From Citricoccus muralis (GTDB lineage: Bacteria; Actinomycetota; Actinomycetes; Actinomycetales; Micrococcaceae): a stretch of DNA of 64,000 bases. The stretch is taken from NCBI RefSeq assembly GCF_029637705.1, contig NZ_CP121252.1, positions 2,976,001 through 3,040,000 on the forward strand. The letters run 5' to 3'. Below the pieces are notes generated by a model. It saw only the letters and a program-made list of their open reading frames with translations. It made no database searches and was not told where the DNA came from. A program made the translations under genes and the position numbers. Below are positions 17,442-26,058 of this stretch, in pieces. Positions within the stretch are counted from its first letter, which is position 1, and each line of letters opens with the position of its first letter.

Positions 17442-18152
17442 ATGACCGCATCCCCGAGCATCCGCATCGCCCTGGTGGACGACCAGCACCTGATTCGCTC
17501 CGGCATGGCGATGCTGATCAGCTCCCAGCCCGATCTCGAGGTGGTGGCCCAGTCCGACAACGGGCAGGCCGCGCTCGACTCTCCCGAGGTGCGTGGGGCA
17601 GACATCGTGCTGATGGACATCCGCATGCCCGTGCTGGACGGCATCGCCGCCACTCGGGCACTGCTCGGCGGCAATGGTTCGGCCAGCGCCGAGGACGGGC
17701 ACACCCCGCGCGTCGTCGTGCTCACCACGTTCGATCTCGACGAGTACGCCCTCGATGCCATTGACGCCGGGGCCTCCGGGTTCCTGCTCAAAGATGCCCC
17801 GCCGGAAGAGCTGCTCGCCGGGATCCGGGCCGTGCACCGCGGCGACGCCGTCATCGCCCCCTCCACCACCCGGCGGTTGCTGGACCATCTAGCGCCGAGC
17901 CTGCAGCCGGCCACCCCCACCACCCCGGAGGATGACGCCCGGTTGGCCGCCGTCGGTAGCCTCACTCCGCGCGAAAACGAGGTGCTGGTGCTGATGAGCG
18001 CCGGATTGTCCAACCAGGAGATCGCCGCGCAACTGTTCGTCTCCGAAACCACGGTGAAGACCCATGTCGGCCGGGTGCTGCATAAGCTCGGCGCCCGCGA
18101 CCGGGTGCAAGCCGTCGTCACTGCCTACCGCACCGGCGTGGCCGCTCCGTGA
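17442..18152 (+). CDS. LuxR/NarL-family response regulator
   Basis: The product is 236 aa. The receiver domain has DDQHLIRSGM at its start, phosphoacceptor Asp59 in LMDIRMPVLDG, and LTTFDLDEYALDAI with the conserved Thr and KDAPPEELLAGI with Lys. The C-terminal LuxR helix-turn-helix is LTPRENEVLVLMSAGLSNQE through SETTVKTHVGRVLHKLGARD. It is the cognate partner of the upstream kinase. Targets are unknown, but the two genes directly downstream are the obvious first candidates. Confidence 0.93.
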   Translation: MTASPSIRIALVDDQHLIRSGMAMLISSQPDLEVVAQSDNGQAALDSPEVRGADIVLMDIRMPVLDGIAATRALLGGNGSASAEDGHTPRVVVLTTFDLDEYALDAIDAGASGFLLKDAPPEELLAGIRAVHRGDAVIAPSTTRRLLDHLAPSLQPATPTTPEDDARLAAVGSLTPRENEVLVLMSAGLSNQEIAAQLFVSETTVKTHVGRVLHKLGARDRVQAVVTAYRTGVAAP

Positions 18153-18164
18153 GACGATGAACGC

Positions 18165-18362
18165 ATGACCCACCCCACCCGTCGTCCTTCCCCGGCCACG
18201 CTGGGGCTCGTGATCCTGCTCGTCGTCGGCGGGCTCGTCCTTGCCACCGCGCTCGGCCTGAATTTCCTCACGCACGAGCTCAACCTGGTGCTGCTGGTGA
18301 TCGGCATCGTGCTCATCGCGGCGGCGATCGTCGGGCTGATGCTCAAGGAAATGCGGCCGTGA
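18165..18362 (+). CDS. Small two-helix membrane protein
   Basis: The product is 65 aa with two hydrophobic helices (residues 12-30 and 40-58) and a basic N-terminus. The ATG lies 12 bases after the response regulator stop, and its TGA overlaps the GTG of the next gene (GTGA). I recognise no named family with certainty. The position suggests it belongs to the signalling operon, possibly as a small membrane partner of the kinase. Confidence 0.6.
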   Translation: MTHPTRRPSPATLGLVILLVVGGLVLATALGLNFLTHELNLVLLVIGIVLIAAAIVGLMLKEMRP

Positions 18363-19549
18363 CGAACCGCCCTCTGGCCCGGGCTCGGCTGGTCGCCCAG
18401 GGCATCGTTGCGGGTGCCGGGATCGGATCCGGCACGACTCCCGGTTCGACGTCGCGCAATCCCACTCCGCACGAGGTCGCCCGCGCCTTCGCCGCCCTGC
18501 AGGGCCAGGACCTGCCCGGGGTGCTCTCCTCGATCGCCCTGCGCGCTGGCACCTCCGCCCAGACCGTCGTCGACGCGTTCAACCGGGGCGAGATCGTGCG
18601 AGCCTACCCCATGCGCGGCACCGTGTTCGCCCTGGCCGCCGAGGACGCGCTCTGGATCTCCCAGCTCTGCAACGCCGCCCCGGTGCGCGCCGCCATCAAC
18701 CGCCGCGGCCAGCTCGGCCTCGAGAACCACCACGTGGCCACCGCCGCCGAGGTGCTGGAACGCACCATCACCGAGGCGCCGACCCCGGGGGTGCCCCGCT
18801 CCCAGGTCCTCGCCGCCTGGAACGCCGCGGGCATCGCCACCGACGGCGGGCGCGGCTACCACCTGCTGGTGCACTTCATCTCCACGGGCCACGCCATCTA
18901 CGGCACCCTGTCCACCGACGGCCACCGCGACCACGACGTCATGCTCGGCGCCCAGTGGCTTCCCGCCGGTTCCGACTTGGCCTCCCGGTTCAACGACGAC
19001 GAGGTCGCCGCCACCGCCGAGCTGTTGCACCGTTACGTGCTCACCCGCGGACCGCTCACCCTGCGCGACGCCGCCTGGTGGACCAAGCTGCCCCTGCGCC
19101 TGCTCCGCCCGGCCGCCGAGCAGATGTTGGCCGAGCACGACGATGTGGAGATCGGCACCTGGACCAATGCCGGGCCCACCTCCGCTGCTTCTGCCCACCG
19201 CGACGACGAGCCCCAGTACTGGCGGGCTGGCCTACCCGAGGAGGTCGCCACCGTCGGACGCCGCGTGGACGCACCCCTGTTGCTGCCCGCCTTCGACGAG
19301 GTGATCCTGGGCTACCCCGACCGAATGTACATCGTCCCGGAAGCCCACCACGAGGCCCTGGTGCCCGGTAACAACGGGGTGTTCCGCTCCGCCGCCGTGG
19401 CCGGAGCCCAGGTGATCGGCTTCTGGAAGCGTGGTCCTTCCGCCGCCTCCGGGGTGCGCCGCTTCGTCCACGAACCGTTCGGCACCGTCTCGGCCTCCCG
19501 CGCCGCCCAGCTCGAATCCCGCTACGCCGCCTTCCCGTTCCCACGCTGA
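18359..19549 (+). CDS. Winged-helix DNA-binding protein, AlkZ/YcaQ (HTH_42) family
   Basis: The product is 396 aa from a GTG overlapping the previous stop. It belongs to the HTH_42 winged-helix family that includes the DNA glycosylases AlkZ and YcaQ. The segment AFAALQGQDLPGVLSSIALR near residues 43-62 carries a Gln-x-Gln at the place where AlkZ has its catalytic QxQ. C-terminal GRRVDAPLLLPAFDEVILGY is also typical. Members remove alkylated or crosslinked bases, but many actinobacterial paralogues are uncharacterised. Its coupling to a two-component system is unusual for a repair gene. Confidence 0.75.
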   Translation: MTNRPLARARLVAQGIVAGAGIGSGTTPGSTSRNPTPHEVARAFAALQGQDLPGVLSSIALRAGTSAQTVVDAFNRGEIVRAYPMRGTVFALAAEDALWISQLCNAAPVRAAINRRGQLGLENHHVATAAEVLERTITEAPTPGVPRSQVLAAWNAAGIATDGGRGYHLLVHFISTGHAIYGTLSTDGHRDHDVMLGAQWLPAGSDLASRFNDDEVAATAELLHRYVLTRGPLTLRDAAWWTKLPLRLLRPAAEQMLAEHDDVEIGTWTNAGPTSAASAHRDDEPQYWRAGLPEEVATVGRRVDAPLLLPAFDEVILGYPDRMYIVPEAHHEALVPGNNGVFRSAAVAGAQVIGFWKRGPSAASGVRRFVHEPFGTVSASRAAQLESRYAAFPFPR

Positions 19550-19565
19550 CCCACCCGGACGCGGC

Positions 19566-19772
19566 TCACTCCTGTGCGAAGGCGGAGCGGATGCGTTCGA
19601 TCGCGGCGTCGAGGGAGGCTTCGGTGGCAGCCACGGCCCTCTCGACGTCGCGGTTCAGTGCGGCCTCCATGCGCCGTATTTCGTGGCCCACCGACTCCAG
19701 TTCCTGGTTGCGGATGTGGCTCACGCCCACGCGGGTGGCCTCCACCTCAAGAATCCGGCGCACGGCATACAC
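19566..19772 (-). CDS. Small charged helical protein downstream of lctP
   Basis: The product is about 65-68 aa. It is the C-terminal end of a much longer frame that is otherwise a shadow of lctP. GTG codons at 19772 and 19763 are the likeliest starts; a CTG at 19798 overlapping the lctP stop is also possible. The sequence is strongly helical and charged (RNQELESVGHEIRRMEAAL; VAATEASLDAAIERIRSAF), like a short coiled coil. No family is recognised. Its position immediately behind lctP suggests co-expression. Confidence 0.45.
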   Translation of the reverse strand: MYAVRRILEVEATRVGVSHIRNQELESVGHEIRRMEAALNRDVERAVAATEASLDAAIERIRSAFAQE

Positions 19773-19795
19773 ATTGAGCAGCTCGAGGGCGGTGC

Positions 19796-21250
19796 TCAGA
19801 ACGCCAGCACCATCACCAATCCGTAGATCACCATCGAGACCAGTACCAGCGGGATGAGCCGCGAGAGCAGTCGTCCGCGGGATACCTCGGGGCCGGGGGT
19901 GTCCGGGCGCTGGTACGGGGAGGCCAGCCGATACGCCAGCTCCAGGCGAGCCGGGCTCGCAATAATGGCCCAGTTCGCCGCCGAGTTCTGCATCGCCATC
20001 GACCACAGCGGGCTTACCCCCAGCTCGGCGCCCGCCGCCACCTGGGTTGCGCCCATCATGGCGTTCGCACCGGTGCCAGAGGCGGTGATGTACCCGGAGA
20101 GCCCGGCCACGAACGGCATCAGGAACAGGTAGATGTGCCCCAGCACGGCCAGGGATTCCGCCAGCACCGCAGCCAGTCCGCCGCCGGCCACGATCACGCC
20201 GAGCAAAACGTACAGCGCGGTGGGGATGGACACCTGCCACCACATCAGCCCGGCCTCGCGCGGCAGCCGCCGCAGGTCTCGGCGCTCGATCGGCAGGAAC
20301 GTGAGCGAAGACAGCGCGGCGAGGGTCGACCACAGGGCCGGAGAGGAGATGATCTCGCCGAACACGCCCAGCTCGAGGTTGCGGTAGAGCATCTGCCCGG
20401 CGATCGTGCCCAACAGCAGCGCCACGTATGGAATGAGGGATCGACCCGGCCCCGGGGTGAGCCGCCCGCGGCGGATGATCACCAACCAGATCACGGCCAC
20501 CAGCAGGGTCGCCGTTGCGCCTGCCACCGCGGCACCGAGCAGGAAGTTCGCCGTCAACACCAGCGCCCACAGCAGAATCCCGGAGCCGAGCCCGGTGGCG
20601 CACCATCCCAGGAATTCCTTCCAGGTGGCTTTCGTTGAGGTAGCGTCGTGGGCGGCGTGGCCCGCGATCACCGCCGCGGCAACTCCGGAAGCCACGAAGG
20701 CAATCACGTTGAACACGCCCGACGCCAGGCCCAGGTCGTTCATAGATACCCCGGCGATACTGGCACCGAGCAGCGTGCCCGGCCCCATGGATCCCCAGGG
20801 CCCGATCATCAGACCCACCAGGGTGAGCAGGGCCGCCCGGTAGGGCGAGAACCCGAACGACAACAGCAGGGGCAACCCGATGAGCACGGAGACACCGAAC
20901 CCCGTGACTGTCTCGAGGAACGGCACGACCCCGTGCGCCATCAACAGCGCCGAAGCCACGGTTGGCCCACCCGCAGCCAACCATCCGGCCAGCTTGCGCT
21001 GCGCGCCGGTTCGGTCCATCACCCTGGAGAGCAGCACACCGCCGCCAATGATGGCCAGCACTTTCACCAGTGTCCAGAAGGAGCCGTTCCAGGCCTCCAC
21101 CAGGTCGCCGCGCGGGGCGTGGAAATAGAAGACGGCGATCAGCGCGGCACTGATGGTGCCCAGCAGTGGCGGGATGGCCGCCGAGATGCGCGGCAGCGGC
21201 AACAGGCCCAGCGTGATCAGAATAGGCAGCACCGCCATAAACACTGACAC
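19796..21250 (-). CDS. lctP: L-lactate permease family transporter
   Basis: The product is 484 aa. It is a polytopic protein with family signatures: VVPFLETVTGFGVSVLIGLP near residue 108, GPWGSMGPGTLLGAS near residue 150 and SGYITASGTGANAMMGATQ near residue 395. LctP proteins are lactate/glycolate-proton symporters. No lactate dehydrogenase genes flank it here, so the exact substrate is inferred from family only. The ATG at 21250 starts directly with the first hydrophobic helix. Confidence 0.87.
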   Translation of the reverse strand: MSVFMAVLPILITLGLLPLPRISAAIPPLLGTISAALIAVFYFHAPRGDLVEAWNGSFWTLVKVLAIIGGGVLLSRVMDRTGAQRKLAGWLAAGGPTVASALLMAHGVVPFLETVTGFGVSVLIGLPLLLSFGFSPYRAALLTLVGLMIGPWGSMGPGTLLGASIAGVSMNDLGLASGVFNVIAFVASGVAAAVIAGHAAHDATSTKATWKEFLGWCATGLGSGILLWALVLTANFLLGAAVAGATATLLVAVIWLVIIRRGRLTPGPGRSLIPYVALLLGTIAGQMLYRNLELGVFGEIISSPALWSTLAALSSLTFLPIERRDLRRLPREAGLMWWQVSIPTALYVLLGVIVAGGGLAAVLAESLAVLGHIYLFLMPFVAGLSGYITASGTGANAMMGATQVAAGAELGVSPLWSMAMQNSAANWAIIASPARLELAYRLASPYQRPDTPGPEVSRGRLLSRLIPLVLVSMVIYGLVMVLAF

Positions 21251-21411
21251 GCTGCTGCTCCTTTAAACTCCGCGATAAGAATCCGATGGATCTTCCAGGG
21301 GGACGACGTAACCGTCGTCCGATCAGCATAGTCCCGCGGTCAAGCGTACTCCGTCAGGTGTCGCTTCTCCGAGATCGGCCGAAGCGCTGACGTCCCGATC
21401 GCCAGAGGCCT

Positions 21412-21515
21412 GGCAACCATAAGAAACCCGCTGCGGGCATCCTCGCGTTCTTCGATCACCCCGGCACCAGCAACGGCCCCACCGAAGCAATCAACGGACG
21501 CCTCGAACACCTCCA
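21412..21515 (+). pseudogene. ISL3-family transposase C-terminal fragment
   Basis: Plus-strand reading gives ILAFFDHPGTSNGPTEAING followed by RLEHL, the highly conserved C-terminal signature of ISL3 DDE transposases. The usual continuation (LRG-ALGFRNL) is absent: the similarity stops abruptly at about 21515. There is no N-terminal part upstream and no terminal repeat is recognisable, so this is a short insertion-sequence relic. Confidence 0.75.
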
Positions 21516-21524
21516 CGTACCAAC

Positions 21525-21720
21525 GCACAAGGGGAAGCCGCCCAGGCCTTCAAGAAGCTGCGGCCCCAAGACCTTGAAGTCGCACGCTTGGTAGCCCTCG
21601 GGATGACCAATGCCAAGATCGCGCGCCGCATCCACATGAGTGAAGGCACGGTGAAATTCTGCCTCGCCCGAGCCATGTCGCAGACGGGGGTTGTCGAATC
21701 GAGTGCAGATCGCTGTTGCC
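21525..21720 (+). pseudogene. LuxR-type HTH fragment of a lost response regulator
   Basis: The plus strand encodes LRPQDLEVARLVALGMTNAK, then IARRIHMSEGTVKFCLARAM and SQTGV. This is a full LuxR helix-turn-helix without any receiver domain and with no proper C-terminus. It directly follows the ISL3 fragment, and no start codon with a ribosome binding site is evident. It is probably the tail of a response regulator that once controlled the downstream ABC exporter. Confidence 0.65.
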
Positions 21721-21904
21721 GCCGCCGAGGCCGGCGTCGTCTTCTCCGCGGACTTCGCTGGCATGTAGGCAGCACAGCACCGTCAGCTGTACCGAGGGTC
21801 ATCCTCTGGGAGGACCCTGAGAGTGGTTCGTCCACCTGAAGGAACCCTGGAAACCCACCTTCAGGACGATGTGCGCAGTGGTGCCGACGCGACACGATGG
21901 AACC

Positions 21905-22660
21905 ATGAATCCAACGACTGCCCCCGCACCCACCGCATCCGCCGTCTCTGCGCGGAACCTCATCAAGACCTACGGCACCGGCGACACCGAAGTCCATGCG
22001 CTGAAGAACGTCTCCATCGACTTCGCCGTCGGCGCGTTCACCGCCATCATGGGACCATCTGGATCCGGCAAGTCCACCCTGATGCACACCCTCGCCGGGC
22101 TCGACACGGTCGATTCCGGCGAGATCGTCGTCGGCAACCAGACCATCACCGGAATGAGCGACAACCAGCTCACCAAGCTGCGCCGGCAGCGCATCGGCTT
22201 CATCTTCCAATCCTTCAACCTCGTACCCACCCTGACCGCCCACCAGAACATCGTGCTGCCTCTCGAGCTGGCCGGCACCCGCCCGGACGAGGCCTGGCTG
22301 AAGGAGATCGTCGGGATCCTCGGACTGGGCGACCGCCTCAGCCACAAACCCCACCAGCTTTCCGGCGGCCAGCAGCAGCGTGTGGCGGTGGCCCGTGCCC
22401 TGCTCACCCGCCCGGATGTGGTCTTCGCCGATGAGCCCACCGGCGCCCTCGACTCCGCCACCGGCGCTGAAGTGCTCTCCCTGTTGCGCCGCTCGGCCCG
22501 CGAAATGGGTCAAACCATCATCATGGTCACCCACGACCCCAACGCCGCCTCCTACGCCGACCGGGTGGTGCTGCTCGACGACGGCGCGCTGCACGGCGAG
22601 CTGCTCGACCCCACCCCCCAGACCGTGCTGAACGCCCTGTCCCAGCTGGGAGTGGCCTGA
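21905..22660 (+). CDS. ABC transporter ATP-binding protein (MacB/LolD type)
   Basis: The product is 251 aa from the ATG at 21905 ([18 protein letters not shown]). It has Walker [10 protein letters not shown], the Q-loop in [20 protein letters not shown] signature [15 protein letters not shown], Walker [14 protein letters not shown] and H-loop IMVTHDPNA. The wording of the Walker B/D-loop is typical of the MacB/LolD/FtsE-like exporters. It pairs with the FtsX-like permease starting one base after its stop. A usual two-component regulator is missing; only an HTH relic remains upstream. Confidence 0.93.
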   Translation: MNPTTAPAPTASAVSARNLIKTYGTGDTEVHALKNVSIDFAVGAFTAIMGPSGSGKSTLMHTLAGLDTVDSGEIVVGNQTITGMSDNQLTKLRRQRIGFIFQSFNLVPTLTAHQNIVLPLELAGTRPDEAWLKEIVGILGLGDRLSHKPHQLSGGQQQRVAVARALLTRPDVVFADEPTGALDSATGAEVLSLLRRSAREMGQTIIMVTHDPNAASYADRVVLLDDGALHGELLDPTPQTVLNALSQLGVA

Positions 22661-22661
22661 C

Positions 22662-25358
22662 ATGTTGAAACTAGCCCTCTCCCAACTCCGCGCTACGCCG
22701 CGCCGCTATGTGTCGGTGCTGCTCGCCATCCTCATCGGGGTGACCTTCCTGGCCTCGGCCATGCTGGTCGGCTCCTCCTCGAACGCCACCCTGCGCGAAT
22801 CGCTCGGCTCCACCTATTCCCGAGCCGACCTGGTGGTCGTCCCATCCCAGAACGATTTCGACGTCAGTAACGCACTCGGCCGTCTCGCCGGCCCGCCCGC
22901 CACCAGCGAGACGGTGACCGACGAGAACGGTGATCCCGCCAGCGATCTCGGCGCACTTCAGGATGTCGACGGCGTCGCCGAGGCCCACCCCTCCGTGGCT
23001 GCCGGCGCCGGGCTGACCCTGCCGCAGAACATCGTGGACTCCGGCCAGGAAGGCACCTACACCTCGACCTCCGACTTCGCGATGGTCACCCCGGTGCCGC
23101 AGAATTCCGCCATGATCCCTGAGTCCCTGGCCGAGGGTGAGTACCCCGCCGTCGATTCGAATGACGAGATCACGGTCGACGCCGCCACCGCCGAACGCCT
23201 GAAACTCAGCGTCGGCGACCAGACCACCCTGCAGTTGCCAGCCTTCGCCGAAGACACCGGCGAGGAGTCCTCCCAGGGGCTGGCGGTGACCATTGTGGGC
23301 ATCACCGAGCGATCCTCCAACCCTTTCTCGATCGGCGCCGCCCAGCTGTACTCGGGCACCGACCTGTTCTCTTCGCTCAATCTGCAGCCGTTCCCCGGTG
23401 AGGAAGCGCCCACGGAGTACAGCACCACCGCGGACTACGTGCTGATCGACGTCGCCGACGGGGCCAGCCCGGCCACCGTGGCCGCCGCGGTGCAGGACCG
23501 ACTCGACCGGGCCGGCGTGAACGCCACCGTAGACACCCCGGATGCCGCCGCCCAGGCACAAGTCGGCGACCTGGCCGGCTCCAACGTGTTCGTCTACATT
23601 CTGGCCGGCTTCGCCATCATCGCCCTGATCGTCACCATGCTGGTCATCTCCAACACCTTCTCCGTGCTGGTTGCCCAGCGCACCCGCCAGCTGGCCCTGC
23701 AGCGCGTGCTCGGTGCCACCCGCGCCCAAGTGCGCGGCGCGGTGCTCACCGAAGCCCTGCTCGTGGGGCTCGTCGGGTCCGTGCTCGGTGTGGCCCTGGC
23801 TTCCGGCCTGGTGGCCGGGCTGGTCGCCATCGGTCGCAGCTTCGAGGGCATGGCCGCGATTACCTTCGCCATGGACCCAGTGTCCCTGAGCATCGTGATC
23901 CTCATCGGCATCGTGATGACCGTGATCGCCTCACTCGTCCCCGCAGCCCGCGCCACCCGGGTGTCCCCGCTGGCCGCCATGCGCCCCGTGGACGACGCCA
24001 CCGTCGGCTCCCGCGCCGGCATCTTCCGCCTGGTGGTGGGCGGGCTGCTCACCCTGGCCGGCGTTGGACTGCTGGTGCTGGGTGCGGCCCAGGGCGAGTT
24101 GCTCATCGCCGTTGGCGGTGGCGCCCTGTCCTTCATCGGTCTGCTGATGCTGGCGGTGCTCTTCGTTCCGGGTGCGGTGTACTCGGTGGGCGGACTGGTC
24201 CGCGCCACGGGTGTACCGGGCCGCATGGCCCAGCTGAACTCGGTGCGCAACCGCTCCCGGACCACCGCCACAGCCACTGCGCTGCTGGTCGGCACCACGC
24301 TGGTCGCGATGATGCTCACCGGCGGCAAGATCGCCCAGGATCAGGCAGACTCCGTGCTGGGCGCGAACTACCCGGTGGACCTCTACGCCCAGCTCAACCC
24401 GGAGAATGTTTCCGGTTTCGACGACGCCGAGCAGATTGCGGAGCAGGTCGCGGCAGTGGAGCATGTCGAAGGCGCCCTGGCCCTGCCCCAGGTCGCCACC
24501 CTGGAGGACGGTATCTCGGTGTTCGCCATCGATCCCAACGACGCCGACACCTTCGCCGCCTCACTGCCCGCCGCCGACCGTGAGGCGCTGCGTGAGACCG
24601 GCACCCTGGTCGCTCCGAGCTGGGTTGCTGAGAACCTCGGCGACACCGTCACGGTCCCCGGTGCGTCGGGGGCCGAAACCGAGGTAACCACCCACGGCAC
24701 CGAAGCCTCCTCCCTGGACGCGCTAGTCTCCCTGGAGACGGCCGAGCAACTGGGGCTGAATCCCCAGGACGGTATCGAGGCCGGGATTTCACTGCTGTGG
24801 ATCAACGTGAGCGATGACCTGAATATGGACTCGCTCAACGAGCTGATCGCTGACATCGGCCAGGCCGCGGACATCACTCCGGAGAGCATCTCCGGTCCGG
24901 TGGCCGAGCGCATCCTCTACACCCAGATCATCGACATGATGCTGCTGATCGTCACAGCGCTGCTGGCGGTCTCGGTGCTCATCGCGCTGATCGGCGTGGC
25001 CAACACGCTGTCACTGTCCACGATCGAGCGGACCCGCGAGAACTCGCTGATGCGGGCGCTGGGGCTGACCAAGCAGGGACTGCGCGGCATGCTCGCTATG
25101 GAGGCCGTGCTGGTCTCCGGAGTGGCCGCGCTGATCGGCTCCGTGCTCGGTGTGGTCTACGGCTGGTTCGGCGCGCAGACCGTGTTCGGCGAGCTTCGCG
25201 TGGACTCCGGGCTCACCCAACTGGTCCCGGTCTCCGTGCCGTGGCTGAACCTGCTGGCCATCCTCGCCGTCGCCGTGCTCGCCGGCCTGCTGGCCTCGGT
25301 GGCTCCGGCCCGGCGTGCGGTGAAACTACAACCGGTCGAAGGACTCGCCGTCGAGTAG
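22662..25358 (+). CDS. FtsX-like ABC permease (duplicated MacB-type)
   Basis: The product is 898 aa. It has an N-terminal transmembrane helix (residues 14-35), a large extracytoplasmic MacB-type periplasmic core (about 40-300), three helices with the FtsX signature (LALQRVLGATRAQVRGAVLT near residue 345), a second helix pair, a second extracytoplasmic domain (about 560-750), and a final three-helix FtsX unit (SLMRALGLTKQGLRGMLAME near residue 795). This duplicated layout is the usual actinobacterial antimicrobial-peptide or lipid exporter permease. Export substrate is unknown. A hairpin follows at 25394. Confidence 0.9.
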   Translation: MLKLALSQLRATPRRYVSVLLAILIGVTFLASAMLVGSSSNATLRESLGSTYSRADLVVVPSQNDFDVSNALGRLAGPPATSETVTDENGDPASDLGALQDVDGVAEAHPSVAAGAGLTLPQNIVDSGQEGTYTSTSDFAMVTPVPQNSAMIPESLAEGEYPAVDSNDEITVDAATAERLKLSVGDQTTLQLPAFAEDTGEESSQGLAVTIVGITERSSNPFSIGAAQLYSGTDLFSSLNLQPFPGEEAPTEYSTTADYVLIDVADGASPATVAAAVQDRLDRAGVNATVDTPDAAAQAQVGDLAGSNVFVYILAGFAIIALIVTMLVISNTFSVLVAQRTRQLALQRVLGATRAQVRGAVLTEALLVGLVGSVLGVALASGLVAGLVAIGRSFEGMAAITFAMDPVSLSIVILIGIVMTVIASLVPAARATRVSPLAAMRPVDDATVGSRAGIFRLVVGGLLTLAGVGLLVLGAAQGELLIAVGGGALSFIGLLMLAVLFVPGAVYSVGGLVRATGVPGRMAQLNSVRNRSRTTATATALLVGTTLVAMMLTGGKIAQDQADSVLGANYPVDLYAQLNPENVSGFDDAEQIAEQVAAVEHVEGALALPQVATLEDGISVFAIDPNDADTFAASLPAADREALRETGTLVAPSWVAENLGDTVTVPGASGAETEVTTHGTEASSLDALVSLETAEQLGLNPQDGIEAGISLLWINVSDDLNMDSLNELIADIGQAADITPESISGPVAERILYTQIIDMMLLIVTALLAVSVLIALIGVANTLSLSTIERTRENSLMRALGLTKQGLRGMLAMEAVLVSGVAALIGSVLGVVYGWFGAQTVFGELRVDSGLTQLVPVSVPWLNLLAILAVAVLAGLLASVAPARRAVKLQPVEGLAVE

Positions 25359-25393
25359 GCGGGCAGCCAAACTACTGAAGAGAAAGACGACGA

Positions 25394-25427
25394 CGGGGTC
25401 GCCGCGCATCCCAGCTCGGCGACCCCG
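25394..25427 (+). terminator. Hairpin terminator after the ABC permease gene
   Basis: A perfect 11-bp stem CGGGGTCGCCG/CGGCGACCCCG with a 12-base loop lies 35 bases after the stop. The following sequence has only a weak T-run. Confidence 0.6.
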
Positions 25428-25512
25428 CCGTTGTCCTCCCGCCCTGTAGTAGGCTCGATGAGGACGATCCACCTCGTCGTGAACCCTTGATTCATGCGAC
25501 CGAAGGACGACC

Positions 25513-25983
25513 ATGACCGGCATTATTCTCACAGGCGTTGACCGTAGCGAAACCGCCCTCCGAGCTGCTGAGAAGGCAGCCTCCCTGGCCCAGGCTCTGC
25601 ACACGGAGTTGCACGTGATCTCCGCATTCAGCGTGGACCTGACGCGCACCGTGCGCGCCAACATGAACGAGCGCAACCCCTCCGCCATCGTCACCGCCGT
25701 CAAGCGCGCCACCGAAGTGCGTGAGCAAGAGGCCCAGGAGACTGCCGACGCTGTCGTCGCCCAACTCGCCAAGAAATTCGGCGATGTCGCCTTCGTTGCT
25801 CGCGCCGCGGAGGGTAGCCCCAGTTCGGTGTTGGTGCGCGAAGCCCAGGAGCACTCGGCCGAGGTGATCGTGGTGGGCAACAAGCGCGTGCAGGGTGCCT
25901 CCCGCATTTTGGGCAGCATCGCCCGCTCGGTGGCCGCCGATGCCCCGTGCGACGTCTACATCGCTCACACCCACGAGCGCTAA
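25513..25983 (+). CDS. Universal stress protein (UspA family)
   Basis: The product is 156 aa, a single Usp domain: ILTGVDRSETALRAAEKAAS at the N-terminus and, near the C-terminus, the nucleotide-binding pattern G-x2-G-x9-G-S within VVGNKRVQGASRILGSIARS. This motif marks the ATP-binding class. It is cytoplasmic and thought to act in stress survival. It is monocistronic, flanked by hairpins at 25394 and 25999. Confidence 0.92.
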   Translation: MTGIILTGVDRSETALRAAEKAASLAQALHTELHVISAFSVDLTRTVRANMNERNPSAIVTAVKRATEVREQEAQETADAVVAQLAKKFGDVAFVARAAEGSPSSVLVREAQEHSAEVIVVGNKRVQGASRILGSIARSVAADAPCDVYIAHTHER

Positions 25984-25998
25984 TTCCAACACTGTGAT

Positions 25999-26031
25999 GG
26001 CACCCGGACTGAGCTGCTCAGGCCGGGTGCC
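25999..26031. terminator. Hairpin terminator after the usp gene
   Basis: A perfect 9-bp stem GGCACCCGG/CCGGGTGCC with a 15-base loop lies between the usp gene and the convergent NRAMP gene. Confidence 0.6.
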
Positions 26032-26058
26032 TCCGTTTGCGTGACGGGCGCAGACCGC

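Larger units (their letters stand above)
21251..21904. other. Gene-poor scar region before the ABC exporter
   Basis: This 654-base stretch has no intact gene. It holds the lctP upstream region (to about 21400), an ISL3 transposase fragment (21412-21515), a LuxR-type helix-turn-helix fragment (about 21525-21720) and an 8-bp inverted repeat CCTGAAGG/CCTTCAGG at 21835-21865 in front of the ABC ATPase gene. Confidence 0.6.

Noticed and set aside
19799-21329. Long frame upstream of the small protein behind lctP
   Set aside because: It is the shadow of lctP on the same strand in another frame; only the part after the lctP stop looks like protein.
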